64,000 nt of DNA, from positions 248,001 through 312,000 of the forward strand of contig JACPVF010000015.1 of NCBI GenBank assembly GCA_016191845.1. Direction: 5' to 3'. Both the position numbers and the translations under genes were made by a program. Positions 1-7,790 of the stretch are shown here, in pieces (the stretch's first letter is position 1; each line of letters opens with the position of its first letter). The DNA is from Chloroflexota bacterium (GTDB lineage Bacteria > Chloroflexota > Anaerolineae > Anaerolineales > Villigracilaceae). Below the pieces are notes generated by a model, which saw nothing but the letters and a program-made list of their open reading frames with translations, was not told where the DNA came from and did not search any database.

Positions 1-593
1 ACGGCAGGCTTCGAGAGCGGCAGGTAGATGCGCCAGAAAATGTCGAAGAGCGAGGCGCCGTCCATGCGGGCGGCATCCACCAGGTCGCGCGGGATGGTGA
101 GGAAATATTGTCGCAGCAGGAAGGTGCCGAAGGCTCCGCCCCAGAAGGCGGGCAGGATCAAGGGCCACTGTGTGCCGATCAGATGCATGTACTTGAAGAT
201 GATGAAGTTCGGGATGAGCGAGACCTGCGGGGGAATCATCATGGTGGCCAGCAGCAGCGCGAACAGCAGGTTGCGTCCCTTGAACTTGACCACGGCGAAC
301 ACGAAGGCCGCCATGGCGCAGGTCAGGACCTGGCCGATGACGGTCAGGATCGAGATCTTGAAGCTGTTGAACACCAGCGCGAGAAAGGCATTGTTGGGCA
401 AAACCCGAAACAGGTCGGCATAGTTCTGGAACACGATCGGGTCGGGGATGAGGTTGCGCGAATATTGCTGGGCAGGCTCGCGGAAGGAAACCGAGATCAT
501 CCACACGAACGGGAGCAGCATGGTCAGCGCGCCGATGCCCAGCACGAGATAAGCCAGCGTATCGAGGACGGTCTTTTGCAGAGACTTGGTCAT
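1..593 (-). CDS. Sugar ABC transporter permease, MalG/AraQ type (partial, runs off the left edge)
   Basis: Inner-membrane half of a carbohydrate importer. Translation on the minus strand from ATG at 593 begins MTKSLQKTVLDTLAYLVLG and shows several hydrophobic segments. It includes the EAA loop DAARMDGASLFDIFWRIYLP, the site where such permeases contact the ATPase. The C-terminus lies outside the window. It starts 9 nt after the stop of the MalF-type permease gene, so the two are cotranscribed with the binding protein upstream. No ATPase gene is visible. These clusters often share a distant MsmK/MalK-type ATPase, so substrate is inferred only as a sugar or sugar derivative. Confidence 0.9.
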   Translation of the reverse strand, partial: MTKSLQKTVLDTLAYLVLGIGALTMLLPFVWMISVSFREPAQQYSRNLIPDPIVFQNYADLFRVLPNNAFLALVFNSFKISILTVIGQVLTCAMAAFVFAVVKFKGRNLLFALLLATMMIPPQVSLIPNFIIFKYMHLIGTQWPLILPAFWGGAFGTFLLRQYFLTIPRDLVDAARMDGASLFDIFWRIYLPLSKPA

Positions 594-602
594 GGCAACA
601 CC

Positions 603-1490
603 TTATTCGTAGACCACATAACGGCGTTCCCACCAGAACATCACGCCCATGAAGGCCGCCACCAGCAGCGCCAGTTGAATGGCCTGCGCGCTGGCATCGC
701 CCATGCGGAAGAAGTGGAAGGCGTTGCGGTAGATCGAGAAGACCGCCACGGGCACCGAACTGTCACCGCCGCTGCGACGGGTGAGCATGTAAATGTAGTC
801 GTAAGCCTGGAAGGCATTGATGGCGGCGATCAGGGTCTGGAAGAAAATGCTGGGCGTCACCAGCGGGATGGTCACGCGCAGGAATTGCTGGAAGCCGCTC
901 GCGCCGTCGAGCTCGGCCGCCTCGTAATAATCGCGCGGGATGGCGGTCAGCCCCGCCAGGAAGATGATCATGCCCTCGCCGATCGCGCCCCACACGTTGA
1001 CGATCACCACCGACAGCATGGCGTTGTTCGTGCACAGCCAGCAGATGGGCGACAGGCCAACTGACTCGAGCATGAAGTTCAGGATGCCCGTATCCCTGCC
1101 GTAGATCATGTTCCAGACCAGGGCCGTGGCCACCGCCGACGTGACCGTGGGCAGGAAGTAGATCGTGCGGAAGATGCCCACGCCGCGGATCTTGCGATTG
1201 AGCAGCACCGCCAGCAACAGGGAAATGATGACCACGCCAGGCACATACATGGCCGAGAACTTCAACGTGTTCGAGAACGCCTCCATATAGGATTCATTCT
1301 GGAACAGTTGAACGTAATTGGAAAACCCTGCCCAGGTGGGCGCGCCGATCAGGTCCCAATCGAAGAAGCTTAACGTCAACGTGGCAAGCAGAGACCCGAT
1401 GGTGCCGAAGGCCAGTCCGATGATGGTCGGCACCAGCATCAGCCATAGCCAGAGTTTTTCACGTCCAAGCGGTTTGAGGCCGTATTCCAT
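603..1490 (-). CDS. Sugar ABC transporter permease, MalF/UgpA type
   Basis: First permease of a MalFG pair, about 295 residues with six predicted membrane segments. The EAA loop reads YEAAELDGASGFQQFLRVTI near residues 195-215. Two in-frame ATGs exist, at 1496 and 1490. The AAGGA motif directly abuts the first but sits 6 nt before the second, so 1490 is the better start. The gene lies between the lipoprotein binding protein and the MalG-type permease, as expected for a type I sugar importer. Substrate is unknown. The neighbouring SIS isomerase and amidohydrolase suggest a modified or amino sugar, which is inference. Confidence 0.9.
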   Translation of the reverse strand: MEYGLKPLGREKLWLWLMLVPTIIGLAFGTIGSLLATLTLSFFDWDLIGAPTWAGFSNYVQLFQNESYMEAFSNTLKFSAMYVPGVVIISLLLAVLLNRKIRGVGIFRTIYFLPTVTSAVATALVWNMIYGRDTGILNFMLESVGLSPICWLCTNNAMLSVVIVNVWGAIGEGMIIFLAGLTAIPRDYYEAAELDGASGFQQFLRVTIPLVTPSIFFQTLIAAINAFQAYDYIYMLTRRSGGDSSVPVAVFSIYRNAFHFFRMGDASAQAIQLALLVAAFMGVMFWWERRYVVYE

Positions 1491-1504
1491 GACCATTCCT
1501 TGCC

Positions 1505-1538
1505 AGCCCTGACAGGTTCAGATGAACCTGTCAGGGCT
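1505..1538 (-). promoter_or_regulatory. Intercistronic stem-loop between binding protein and permease
   Basis: A nearly perfect inverted repeat with arms of about 15 bp (AGCCCTGACAGGTTC and its complement) separated by about 4 nt. It lies just after the binding-protein stop and ends about 10 nt before the permease start. There is no T-run on the minus side, so it is unlikely to be a simple terminator. Stem-loops here in sugar ABC operons are known to protect the binding-protein mRNA and lower permease output, as between malE and malF. That role is inferred. Confidence 0.6.
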
Positions 1539-1546
1539 TTTGTGGA

Positions 1547-2818
1547 TTACTTGTTGTTCGCCAGAATCTCGTCCGCAGACTTGACCACTTCGTCCAGCGT
1601 GGGACCCAACTCGGCTTCGCCATCCCAGACGGGGATCAGCCCGTCGCCGACGACGCCCGCCCATTCCTCATAGCCCTTGAAGACGGGCTTCATATGCGCG
1701 AAGGCCAGCGAGTCGAGGAAGACCTTCTGGTCGAAGCTGCCAGCCTGCTTTAGGTAGGCATCGCTCTCCGCCACGGACTTCAATACGGGGATGGAAAATC
1801 CCAGCTCGGCCAGGCGCTTCTGCCCCGCTTCGCTCAACGCGAACTTGATAAAGGCAAAGGCTGCATCGTGATTCTTGGAATCCTTCGAGACGACAAAGCC
1901 CGCGCTGTTGACGCTGGTGGCCGCACCCTTCGGCCCCTTCGGCATGGGCGCCACGCCGAAGTTGATATTCGACGCCACGTAACCAGGCACCGCCCAGTGG
2001 CCGATGGTGGTCATGGCCGCCTGCCCCGACTGGAACAAGTCGCCGCCGTATTCGCCCGCCGTGGCAGGTGTGGGCATGATGCCTTCCTTGTACAGCGTGT
2101 CGATGTAGGTCCACGCATCGCGCGCGCCGCCCTCGGCGATCAGGGTCTTGGTGTGGTCGGGGCTGATGATCTCGCCGCCGTTGGCCCAGATCAACTCGCT
2201 CCAGAACAGCTCCATGTCCCAGGTGTCGGTCCACAGACCATACTGGTCGGTCTTGCCGTCGTTGTCCTTGTCGAGGGTCAACTGCTTGGCGGCGGCCAGC
2301 AGGTCGTCGTAGGTCCAGTCGGCGGTGGGGTAGGCCATGCCAGCCGCATCGAACATGTCCTTGTTGTAGAACAGGGTGATGGTATTGAAATCGCGCGGCA
2401 GGCCGTAATAGCCGTCATCGAGTTTGTAGGCCGTCAGCGTTTGCGGGTAGAAGCCATCCAGGAAGCCAGGATTGGCGTCAATGTAAGGCTGCAGGTTCAG
2501 CAGCGCGCCGCGGCTCTGCCAGTCGAGATACAGGGGTGCATCCATCGCGAACACATCAGGCGGTGTGCCCCCTGCGAACAAGGTGTTGAGCTTCGTCCAG
2601 TACGAATCCCAGTCCGAGACTTCCACGTTGACCTTGATGTTCGGGTTGGCGGCCTGGAAGTCATCCACCACCGCCTGCCAGACGGTCTGTTCTTCGGGTG
2701 CGCCCCACATCATAAAAGTGATGGTGACGGGACCGGTCCCAGCAGCGGGTTTCGTTCCACCGCCGCAAGCCGTCAGCAACAGGCTGGCTACTACGAGAAC
2801 GAACAGAAGTTTTCTCAT
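1547..2818 (-). CDS. ABC transporter solute-binding lipoprotein (family 1)
   Basis: Extracytoplasmic sugar receptor of 423 residues that delivers substrate to the permeases downstream. The N-terminus MRKLLFVLVVASLLLTACGG is a lipoprotein signal with lipobox LTAC. Next comes a Gly/Pro linker and the typical start ITFMMWGAPEEQTVW of the MalE/UgpB fold. GGAGA lies 4 nt before the ATG. It is the fifth gene in a minus-strand operon headed by a DeoR regulator. The ligand cannot be told from sequence. Confidence 0.92.
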   Translation of the reverse strand: MRKLLFVLVVASLLLTACGGGTKPAAGTGPVTITFMMWGAPEEQTVWQAVVDDFQAANPNIKVNVEVSDWDSYWTKLNTLFAGGTPPDVFAMDAPLYLDWQSRGALLNLQPYIDANPGFLDGFYPQTLTAYKLDDGYYGLPRDFNTITLFYNKDMFDAAGMAYPTADWTYDDLLAAAKQLTLDKDNDGKTDQYGLWTDTWDMELFWSELIWANGGEIISPDHTKTLIAEGGARDAWTYIDTLYKEGIMPTPATAGEYGGDLFQSGQAAMTTIGHWAVPGYVASNINFGVAPMPKGPKGAATSVNSAGFVVSKDSKNHDAAFAFIKFALSEAGQKRLAELGFSIPVLKSVAESDAYLKQAGSFDQKVFLDSLAFAHMKPVFKGYEEWAGVVGDGLIPVWDGEAELGPTLDEVVKSADEILANNK

Positions 2819-2924
2819 GTCTTCTCCACTTTACTAGGGATAGCCGCGACACCACGCTTGCGCGCGTGCCAGACAGGGAACACGGCTATCGGGTTGGACG
2901 CACCCCGCCGCTCGTCAAAGTCGA

Positions 2925-3932
2925 CTAGAAAACCAGTTTCACGACCGCCGTCAAGTTGGAGGGACGGTCGGGATTCAAACCCTTGGCCACGGAACGATAA
3001 TAGGCCATCAATTGCAGCACAGGCAGATACAGGACCCCGCGCACGCTTTCAGCCACGCCCGACTCGAAGACGATGTCTGCATCCGCCTCGCCCAAGCCTG
3101 TCACCGTGCCCCCGAGCGCCTTCATCTCTGAAAGCACCTTCGCCTCGTGAACGCGGTTCGCATCCGAGAGAAGCCCCAGCACCACCGCCTTCGGGTTGAT
3201 CATGCTCATCGGTCCATGACGGAACTCCAGCACGTGGAACGGTTCGCTGTGCGTGAGGGTCATCTCTTTCATCTTGAGGTTCACTTCACAGGCCAGCCCG
3301 TAGCGCGAACCCGAGCCGAGGAAGTAAAAGCGGTCGAAGTCCAGATTCTCGCCGAGGCTCTTCGCCAGGGACTCGTAGCGGCTCATCAAACGCTCGCCTG
3401 CCGCAGGCAATCCGCGCATCGACTCGAGCAGGTCATCGCGCCCCGCCATGCGCGCGCAAAAAGCCGAAGCCGCCACGAACATCGAAGCGAACGAGCGTGT
3501 CTGCGCCACGGACTCTTCCTGACCTTTGTCAATGACGATGTTGAAATCCGCCGAGCGCGACAGCACTTCGTCATAATTGGTGATGACGGCCACGTCACCG
3601 CGTTGTTCATCTTTGAATTTCTGCGCAGCCTTCACCGTCTCGGTCGTCGTGCCCGAGCGGCTGACCGCCACCAGCAGGGTCTTCGCATGGGTCAGCACGG
3701 TCGGCGTGTTCAGCAGCAACTCGCTGCCAGGCACGGCGCGTGCGGGACGGCCCGTCAGCTCCTGATACATGGCGGCTGCCGCCAGCGACAGGTAATACGT
3801 CGAACCGCAGCCTGTGAAAAGGACCTGCTCATAGTCCGCAGCCTTTGGCAGGGACGCGGCACAGGTCAGGTCCAGCGCCTGTGCCCAGGCTTCAGTTTGT
3901 GTTTTGATCTCTCGATAGGTGTAGTGTTCCAT
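2925..3932 (-). CDS. SIS-domain sugar isomerase/deaminase (AgaS/GlmS-C/FrlB-like)
   Basis: A 335-residue cytoplasmic protein with two SIS domains, the fold that binds and isomerises sugar phosphates. Domain 1 has FTGCGSTYYLS followed by AVSRSGTTTET, the phosphosugar-binding Ser/Thr loop. Domain 2 has FLGSGSRYGLA and EFRHGPMSMI, the conserved E-x-RHGP segment. No glutaminase domain is present, so it is not full-length GlmS. It matches deglycases and ketohexosamine isomerases in size. Its place between two binding-protein genes suggests that it processes the phosphorylated imported sugar. Exact reaction is not determined. Confidence 0.85.
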   Translation of the reverse strand: MEHYTYREIKTQTEAWAQALDLTCAASLPKAADYEQVLFTGCGSTYYLSLAAAAMYQELTGRPARAVPGSELLLNTPTVLTHAKTLLVAVSRSGTTTETVKAAQKFKDEQRGDVAVITNYDEVLSRSADFNIVIDKGQEESVAQTRSFASMFVAASAFCARMAGRDDLLESMRGLPAAGERLMSRYESLAKSLGENLDFDRFYFLGSGSRYGLACEVNLKMKEMTLTHSEPFHVLEFRHGPMSMINPKAVVLGLLSDANRVHEAKVLSEMKALGGTVTGLGEADADIVFESGVAESVRGVLYLPVLQLMAYYRSVAKGLNPDRPSNLTAVVKLVF

Positions 3933-3959
3933 GATGTTGATGACCTCTCAGCGAACGGG

Positions 3960-5174
3960 TTATCCGCCCAGCACCAGCGAGAGGCGCCTTTCATAATCTG
4001 CGAGTTTGGTTTCCACGATCTCCACAGGTTCCTGTTTCTGAAAATCCATCACGCTGCGCGCAATGTCGAACAGCATGTCGACCAGCATCGACTCGATGCG
4101 CCGCCACAACCGCGCAGGTGGATGTGGACGTCCCTCTTGAAGGATTTTCTCCAGGACGAGCCGCATTCCCTCTGGCTGGAACTCCAGATCCGTGTAAGCG
4201 TCCAGGCGTGCGGGCAGGATGGTGTTTTCGCGATACAGGCGGACCTGATTCTCCACCGATGCCAGCGACTCGATCAACGCCACGGCGGCCCGCTCCTTGT
4301 CGGGGTCCGTGCGGACGGTCTTCCACGCCACGAGATGATCGCCGCCGATCCACGGCACGCCAGGGATGGCGGCCACGCCGATCTGGTCACGAAATTCTTC
4401 AGGGATGCCATCATCCTCGAGCGCATCGCTGTAGGATTCTGCGCCTGCGATCATCACTGCCGTGTTGCCTTTGTTGAAGAATTCATCGAGGCAGGCTTCG
4501 TACGTCAGGCCGCGGAATCGGGCTGGGAGGAAACGATACAGGCTGAAAAACTCCACCAATCCCTGGCGGGCGTGCGGCGAATTGAAGATCACCCTTTTAC
4601 CATCGGCAGAGATGAAGTCACCGCCGTATGCGCGTACCCATGAAGATGCGATGTGTGGCAGGTCGAGGTAATGAGCGGTGGTGGGGAAGGCCCACGGTGC
4701 AATGCCCGCAGCTTGCAAGGCTTGGAAGGTTTCGCGCATGGACTCAGGCGTGGCAAACGCTGTAGTTTCGTCCACGCCCGCCTTCTTCAGCAGGTCGCGT
4801 CGATAGAAGATGACAAAGGTGTACACCGACCACGGAATGGCCCATACCTCGCTCCTGCCTTCCACGCGCACGGTCTGCCAGGCGGCGGGCACGAAGGCCA
4901 ATGGTCCGCCCAGGGCGCGGATCTCAGCCTCGCTGAACCAGCGCAGGCTATCCAATGCGGCTAAAGTCGGCGCCCAGGTGGAACCCACCTGTGAGACATC
5001 GCCGCCTTTGCCCTCCATGGCGGTCATCAGCAGGGTCTGCCAGGCACGCTCCCAAGATAGGCGTGTCACGTTGACCTTGACGTTATTGTCCGCCTGAAAC
5101 TCCTTTACCAGGCGGACGATTTCCTCGATATCTTCTGCAATATCGCCAATGGCGGAAAGATTCAGTTCGGTCAT
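3960..5174 (-). CDS. Family 1 solute-binding-protein homologue lacking a signal peptide
   Basis: A 404-residue protein with the layout of a family 1 binding protein: FQADNNVKVNVTRLSWERAW near the N-terminus, then IPWSVYTFVIFYRRDLLKKAG, and a helical C-terminal half. It starts MTELNLSAIGDIAEDIEEIV, with neither hydrophobic segment nor lipobox. The start is well fixed: GGAG lies 6 nt upstream, and the ATG overlaps the amidohydrolase stop by 4 nt. It therefore appears cytoplasmic. It may sense or carry the ligand inside the cell, or be exported by another route. A separate lipoprotein binding protein lies two genes downstream, so it is not the transporter's only receptor. Confidence 0.75.
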   Translation of the reverse strand: MTELNLSAIGDIAEDIEEIVRLVKEFQADNNVKVNVTRLSWERAWQTLLMTAMEGKGGDVSQVGSTWAPTLAALDSLRWFSEAEIRALGGPLAFVPAAWQTVRVEGRSEVWAIPWSVYTFVIFYRRDLLKKAGVDETTAFATPESMRETFQALQAAGIAPWAFPTTAHYLDLPHIASSWVRAYGGDFISADGKRVIFNSPHARQGLVEFFSLYRFLPARFRGLTYEACLDEFFNKGNTAVMIAGAESYSDALEDDGIPEEFRDQIGVAAIPGVPWIGGDHLVAWKTVRTDPDKERAAVALIESLASVENQVRLYRENTILPARLDAYTDLEFQPEGMRLVLEKILQEGRPHPPARLWRRIESMLVDMLFDIARSVMDFQKQEPVEIVETKLADYERRLSLVLGG

Positions 5175-6211
5175 TTCGACTCCAATCCCAGCAGGCGCAG
5201 CGCGTTCGTTCGATATACTTTTTGTAGCACTTCATCGGGCAGGGACAGTCCGTACGCATACCAGCGCCCCTGGCGCGGCAGGTCGCCTGGGTTGTAATTG
5301 AAATACTCATCGTCGGTTTCGAGCAGGCGGTAACTCAGACGATAGGCCTCCAAATCGGGGCTCATGTCCGAGCCATATAGAATTCGATCTTGATATTGAA
5401 CGAAGAATTTTCTGGCTGTGTACGGCTGACGTCCCAATTCCCCCAGCCGCGCAGAAATGTCGATGTAGTAATTGGGGCAGGCATCCAGCATGGCACCCAC
5501 CCAGCCCAGGTTCTCGGCGTAGCACCCCACGTGCGCGCCGATGAAGGTCGTGTTGGGATGTCGCTTCACGAGATTGAACCAACCGTTCATGATCTGCATG
5601 AAGGGCGGGAAGGGCGGACTGGTGAAAGCCCAATCGGGATGCGCGCCGATCTCCTCCCAGCGTTCGTTGGTCTCGTCGATCGGGTCGAAGAAGGCCACAG
5701 GGTCGGCCACGTGGACCAGCACGGGCAGCCCGAGATTGCCCGCCGCTTCCCATAACGGGATCAGGCGCGGGTCGTCGACCTGAATCAGATTCCCACAATG
5801 ATCGCGAATGTGCAGGCCGAACGGCTTCCAGATCTTGAGTCCCTGTGCGCCCATCCCCTTCTGGACCTTGAGCCTGCCTGCCGCCCATTCGGGGAATCCA
5901 TCACCCAGGCTTTCCCACTTCGACCAATCCACGCCGCCGAAGATCTGGAAACGCTCGGGAGCGCCTTCCTTGAAGTGCTTCAAGTGTGCCGCGAGGATAT
6001 CCTCACCCCAGCCGCCGTCGAGGTCGACGTAATGGGTCACGCCCGCCTCATCGAGCAGGTCGAGCAACTCGCCCAGAGGCTTCCGATCCCAGCCGCCGCC
6101 GAACTCCTCGCCCAGATGATTGTGCGCATCGATGACGGGGAAACGCGGCTTGTTCACCAGCGTGGTCCTGGTCACCAGTTGCGATTTGGGACGGAAGTTT
6201 TCCAGCAACAT
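5171..6211 (-). CDS. Amidohydrolase-2 family metal-dependent hydrolase
   Basis: A 346-residue TIM-barrel hydrolase. The metal-binding HxH is in FPVIDAHNHLGEEFGG. Further motifs are LVHVADP, TTFIGAHVGC and the late Asp in ILYGSDMSPDLE, the expected order for this family. AAGGA stands 6 nt before the ATG. Members hydrolyse or decarboxylate small organic substrates, including lactones. Here it probably acts on a product of the imported sugar. It lies 9 nt after the DeoR gene and overlaps the next gene by 4 nt, so translation is coupled. Confidence 0.82.
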   Translation of the reverse strand: MLLENFRPKSQLVTRTTLVNKPRFPVIDAHNHLGEEFGGGWDRKPLGELLDLLDEAGVTHYVDLDGGWGEDILAAHLKHFKEGAPERFQIFGGVDWSKWESLGDGFPEWAAGRLKVQKGMGAQGLKIWKPFGLHIRDHCGNLIQVDDPRLIPLWEAAGNLGLPVLVHVADPVAFFDPIDETNERWEEIGAHPDWAFTSPPFPPFMQIMNGWFNLVKRHPNTTFIGAHVGCYAENLGWVGAMLDACPNYYIDISARLGELGRQPYTARKFFVQYQDRILYGSDMSPDLEAYRLSYRLLETDDEYFNYNPGDLPRQGRWYAYGLSLPDEVLQKVYRTNALRLLGLESK

Positions 6212-6220
6212 GGCGTTTCC

Positions 6221-6997
6221 TTATTCCGCAGTGACCACGCGGATGTTGAGTTTCTTCAAAGCGTGCATAAACTCCTTGTCTGCGCCTGTATCGGTCACGA
6301 AGGTATGCATGCTGGTCAGCGGAGCCAACAGGGCCGTAGACACGCGGTTGACCTTGGTATGGTCCGCCGCCACGATGACCTCGCGCCCGATCTTCAGGAT
6401 GGCGCGGTCGGTCATCGTCTCGGGCAGGTAATCGTTGGTCAGGCCATGTTCGAGGCTGAGTCCGCGCGTGCCGATGAGCACCTTGTCCACGCGCAATTCG
6501 GACAACGCCTGCTCGGTGAGGTGACCAATGAAGGAGAGTTCGCTGTCACGCAGTTCCCCACCCAACGAGACGACCGTCACCTCTTTGAGGCCTGCCAGCA
6601 CGTTCAGCACAGGCAGGGAGTTGGTGACCACTGTCAGATTGCGGCGTTCGCGCAGATGACGAGCCGCCTCCAGCACGGTCGTCCCCGAGCCAAGAAAGAC
6701 CGTCTCACCATCATGGATCAGGTTCGCGGCGGCACGGCCAATGGCTGATTTCTCGCTCGTCTGCTCGTCCTGACGTTGCAGGATGGGCAACTCGGGCGGC
6801 GCCTGGTCGACGGCAATTACGCCGCCGTGCACGCGCTGAGCCTTACCTTGCGAGGTCAGAGTCTCCAGGTCGCGCCGCGCGGTGGCCTTGCTGATCGAGA
6901 ACTGGTCGACGATCTCGGCCACGCTCAAGCGTCCCTGCCTGGAGAGTAGGGAGAGGATCTGTTTCTGTCGTTCGGAGGTGGGGATAAAATCGCTCAT
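6221..6997 (-). CDS. DeoR-family transcriptional regulator
   Basis: About 258 residues. The N-terminal winged helix (ERQKQILSLLSRQGRLSVAE, then SISKATARRDLETL) is the DeoR DNA-binding signature. The C-terminal half is the DeoR-C sugar-phosphate sensor with FLGSGTTVLEAARHL and LGGELRD. A TTG at 7003 is in frame, but ATG at 6997 gives the usual short N-terminus. It is the first gene of the catabolic and transport operon and probably represses it until a phosphosugar binds. The phased repeats at its start are the likely operator. Confidence 0.9.
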   Translation of the reverse strand: MSDFIPTSERQKQILSLLSRQGRLSVAEIVDQFSISKATARRDLETLTSQGKAQRVHGGVIAVDQAPPELPILQRQDEQTSEKSAIGRAAANLIHDGETVFLGSGTTVLEAARHLRERRNLTVVTNSLPVLNVLAGLKEVTVVSLGGELRDSELSFIGHLTEQALSELRVDKVLIGTRGLSLEHGLTNDYLPETMTDRAILKIGREVIVAADHTKVNRVSTALLAPLTSMHTFVTDTGADKEFMHALKKLNIRVVTAE

Positions 6998-7050
6998 ATT
7001 CAATCAAAATCCATCATAATCAATCATAGCATGTTTTGTGAAAATTACAA
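6997..7050 (-). promoter_or_regulatory. Promoter and triple 10-bp operator for the DeoR operon
   Basis: On the minus strand three 10-nt direct repeats run head to tail over 7026-6997: TGATTGATTA, TGATGGATTT, TGATTGAATA. One helical turn separates equivalent bases, and the last copy touches the start codon. A promoter fits with TTGTAA (7050-7045), a 16-nt spacer and TATGAT (7028-7023), so the repeats cover the -10 and transcription start. DeoR-family operators commonly consist of such direct repeats. Autorepression is inferred. Confidence 0.7.
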
Positions 7051-7059
7051 GGGATGGAA

Positions 7060-7093
7060 TAAAAAAACTACCGTGTCCGAAGATGCGGCAGTT
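7060..7093 (-). terminator. Intrinsic terminator after the pgmB gene
   Basis: On the minus strand AACTGCCG pairs with CGGTAGTT across a 12-nt loop and is followed by a run of seven T. It lies just after the beta-phosphoglucomutase stop and before the DeoR promoter, so it separates the two minus-strand operons. Confidence 0.8.
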
Positions 7094-7111
7094 GATTCCT
7101 TATGAAATATT

Positions 7112-7762
7112 TTACTGACTGAAGGCGCTCAAGATCATGTCCAAATGCACTCCATGCAGAGAGGGGAACACGAGTTCGGCCTGTCCCACCCGTTCGCGTG
7201 GACCCAGGCCCAGGGTGCGGAATCCGCCCGTGAGGGCCGCCTCGATACCCGCCGCAGCGTCCTCGGCCACCACACATTCGGCGGGGTCCAGCCCAAGCTG
7301 TTTGGCCGCATGCAGGAAGAGGTCGGGGGCAGGTTTCTGGCGCTCGACGCTGTTCCCATCGGAAACTGCATTCAACAGGTTGGTTATGCCCAGACGGCGG
7401 ATAACATCGGGGGCGTTTTTGCTGGCCGAACCCAGGGCCGATTTCAGCCCCGCGGCACGGATTTCCTCGAGCAATTCGCGCGCGCCAGGCAACAAATCCT
7501 TTGGGCTGATCTCGCGAATGTATTCCAGGTAGTAATTGTTCTTGCGCTCCATCATCTCCTGGATTTTTCCCTCAGGGTAGGTGCGGCCCTTTAGAATCAG
7601 CATAAGCGACTCGCGGCGTGGAATACCGCGCAGGTGCTCGTTATCCTCACGAGTGAACGGGATGCCCTCCTCTTCAGTCAGGCGCTTCCAGCCGCGATAA
7701 TGATACTCGGCTGTGTCAGTCAGAACACCGTCCAGGTCAAAGATGAATCCACGAATGGTCAT
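7112..7762 (-). CDS. pgmB: Beta-phosphoglucomutase (HAD superfamily)
   Basis: Converts beta-glucose 1-phosphate to glucose 6-phosphate. The 216-residue protein begins with FIFDLDGVLTDTAEYHYRGW, where D9 is the phosphorylated nucleophile and D11 the acid/base. GSASKNAP, RQKPAPDLF and VAEDAAAGIEAA supply the remaining HAD motifs. It lies 28 nt downstream of the GH65 phosphorylase gene, which releases the beta-anomer this enzyme needs. The pairing makes the assignment firm. Confidence 0.93.
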   Translation of the reverse strand: MTIRGFIFDLDGVLTDTAEYHYRGWKRLTEEEGIPFTREDNEHLRGIPRRESLMLILKGRTYPEGKIQEMMERKNNYYLEYIREISPKDLLPGARELLEEIRAAGLKSALGSASKNAPDVIRRLGITNLLNAVSDGNSVERQKPAPDLFLHAAKQLGLDPAECVVAEDAAAGIEAALTGGFRTLGLGPRERVGQAELVFPSLHGVHLDMILSAFSQ

Positions 7763-7790
7763 GGAACCTCCAATCAGATATCGGAATGGA

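Noticed and set aside
108-1064. 318-codon plus-strand frame at the left edge
   Set aside because: Antisense to two ABC permease genes with clear EAA motifs.
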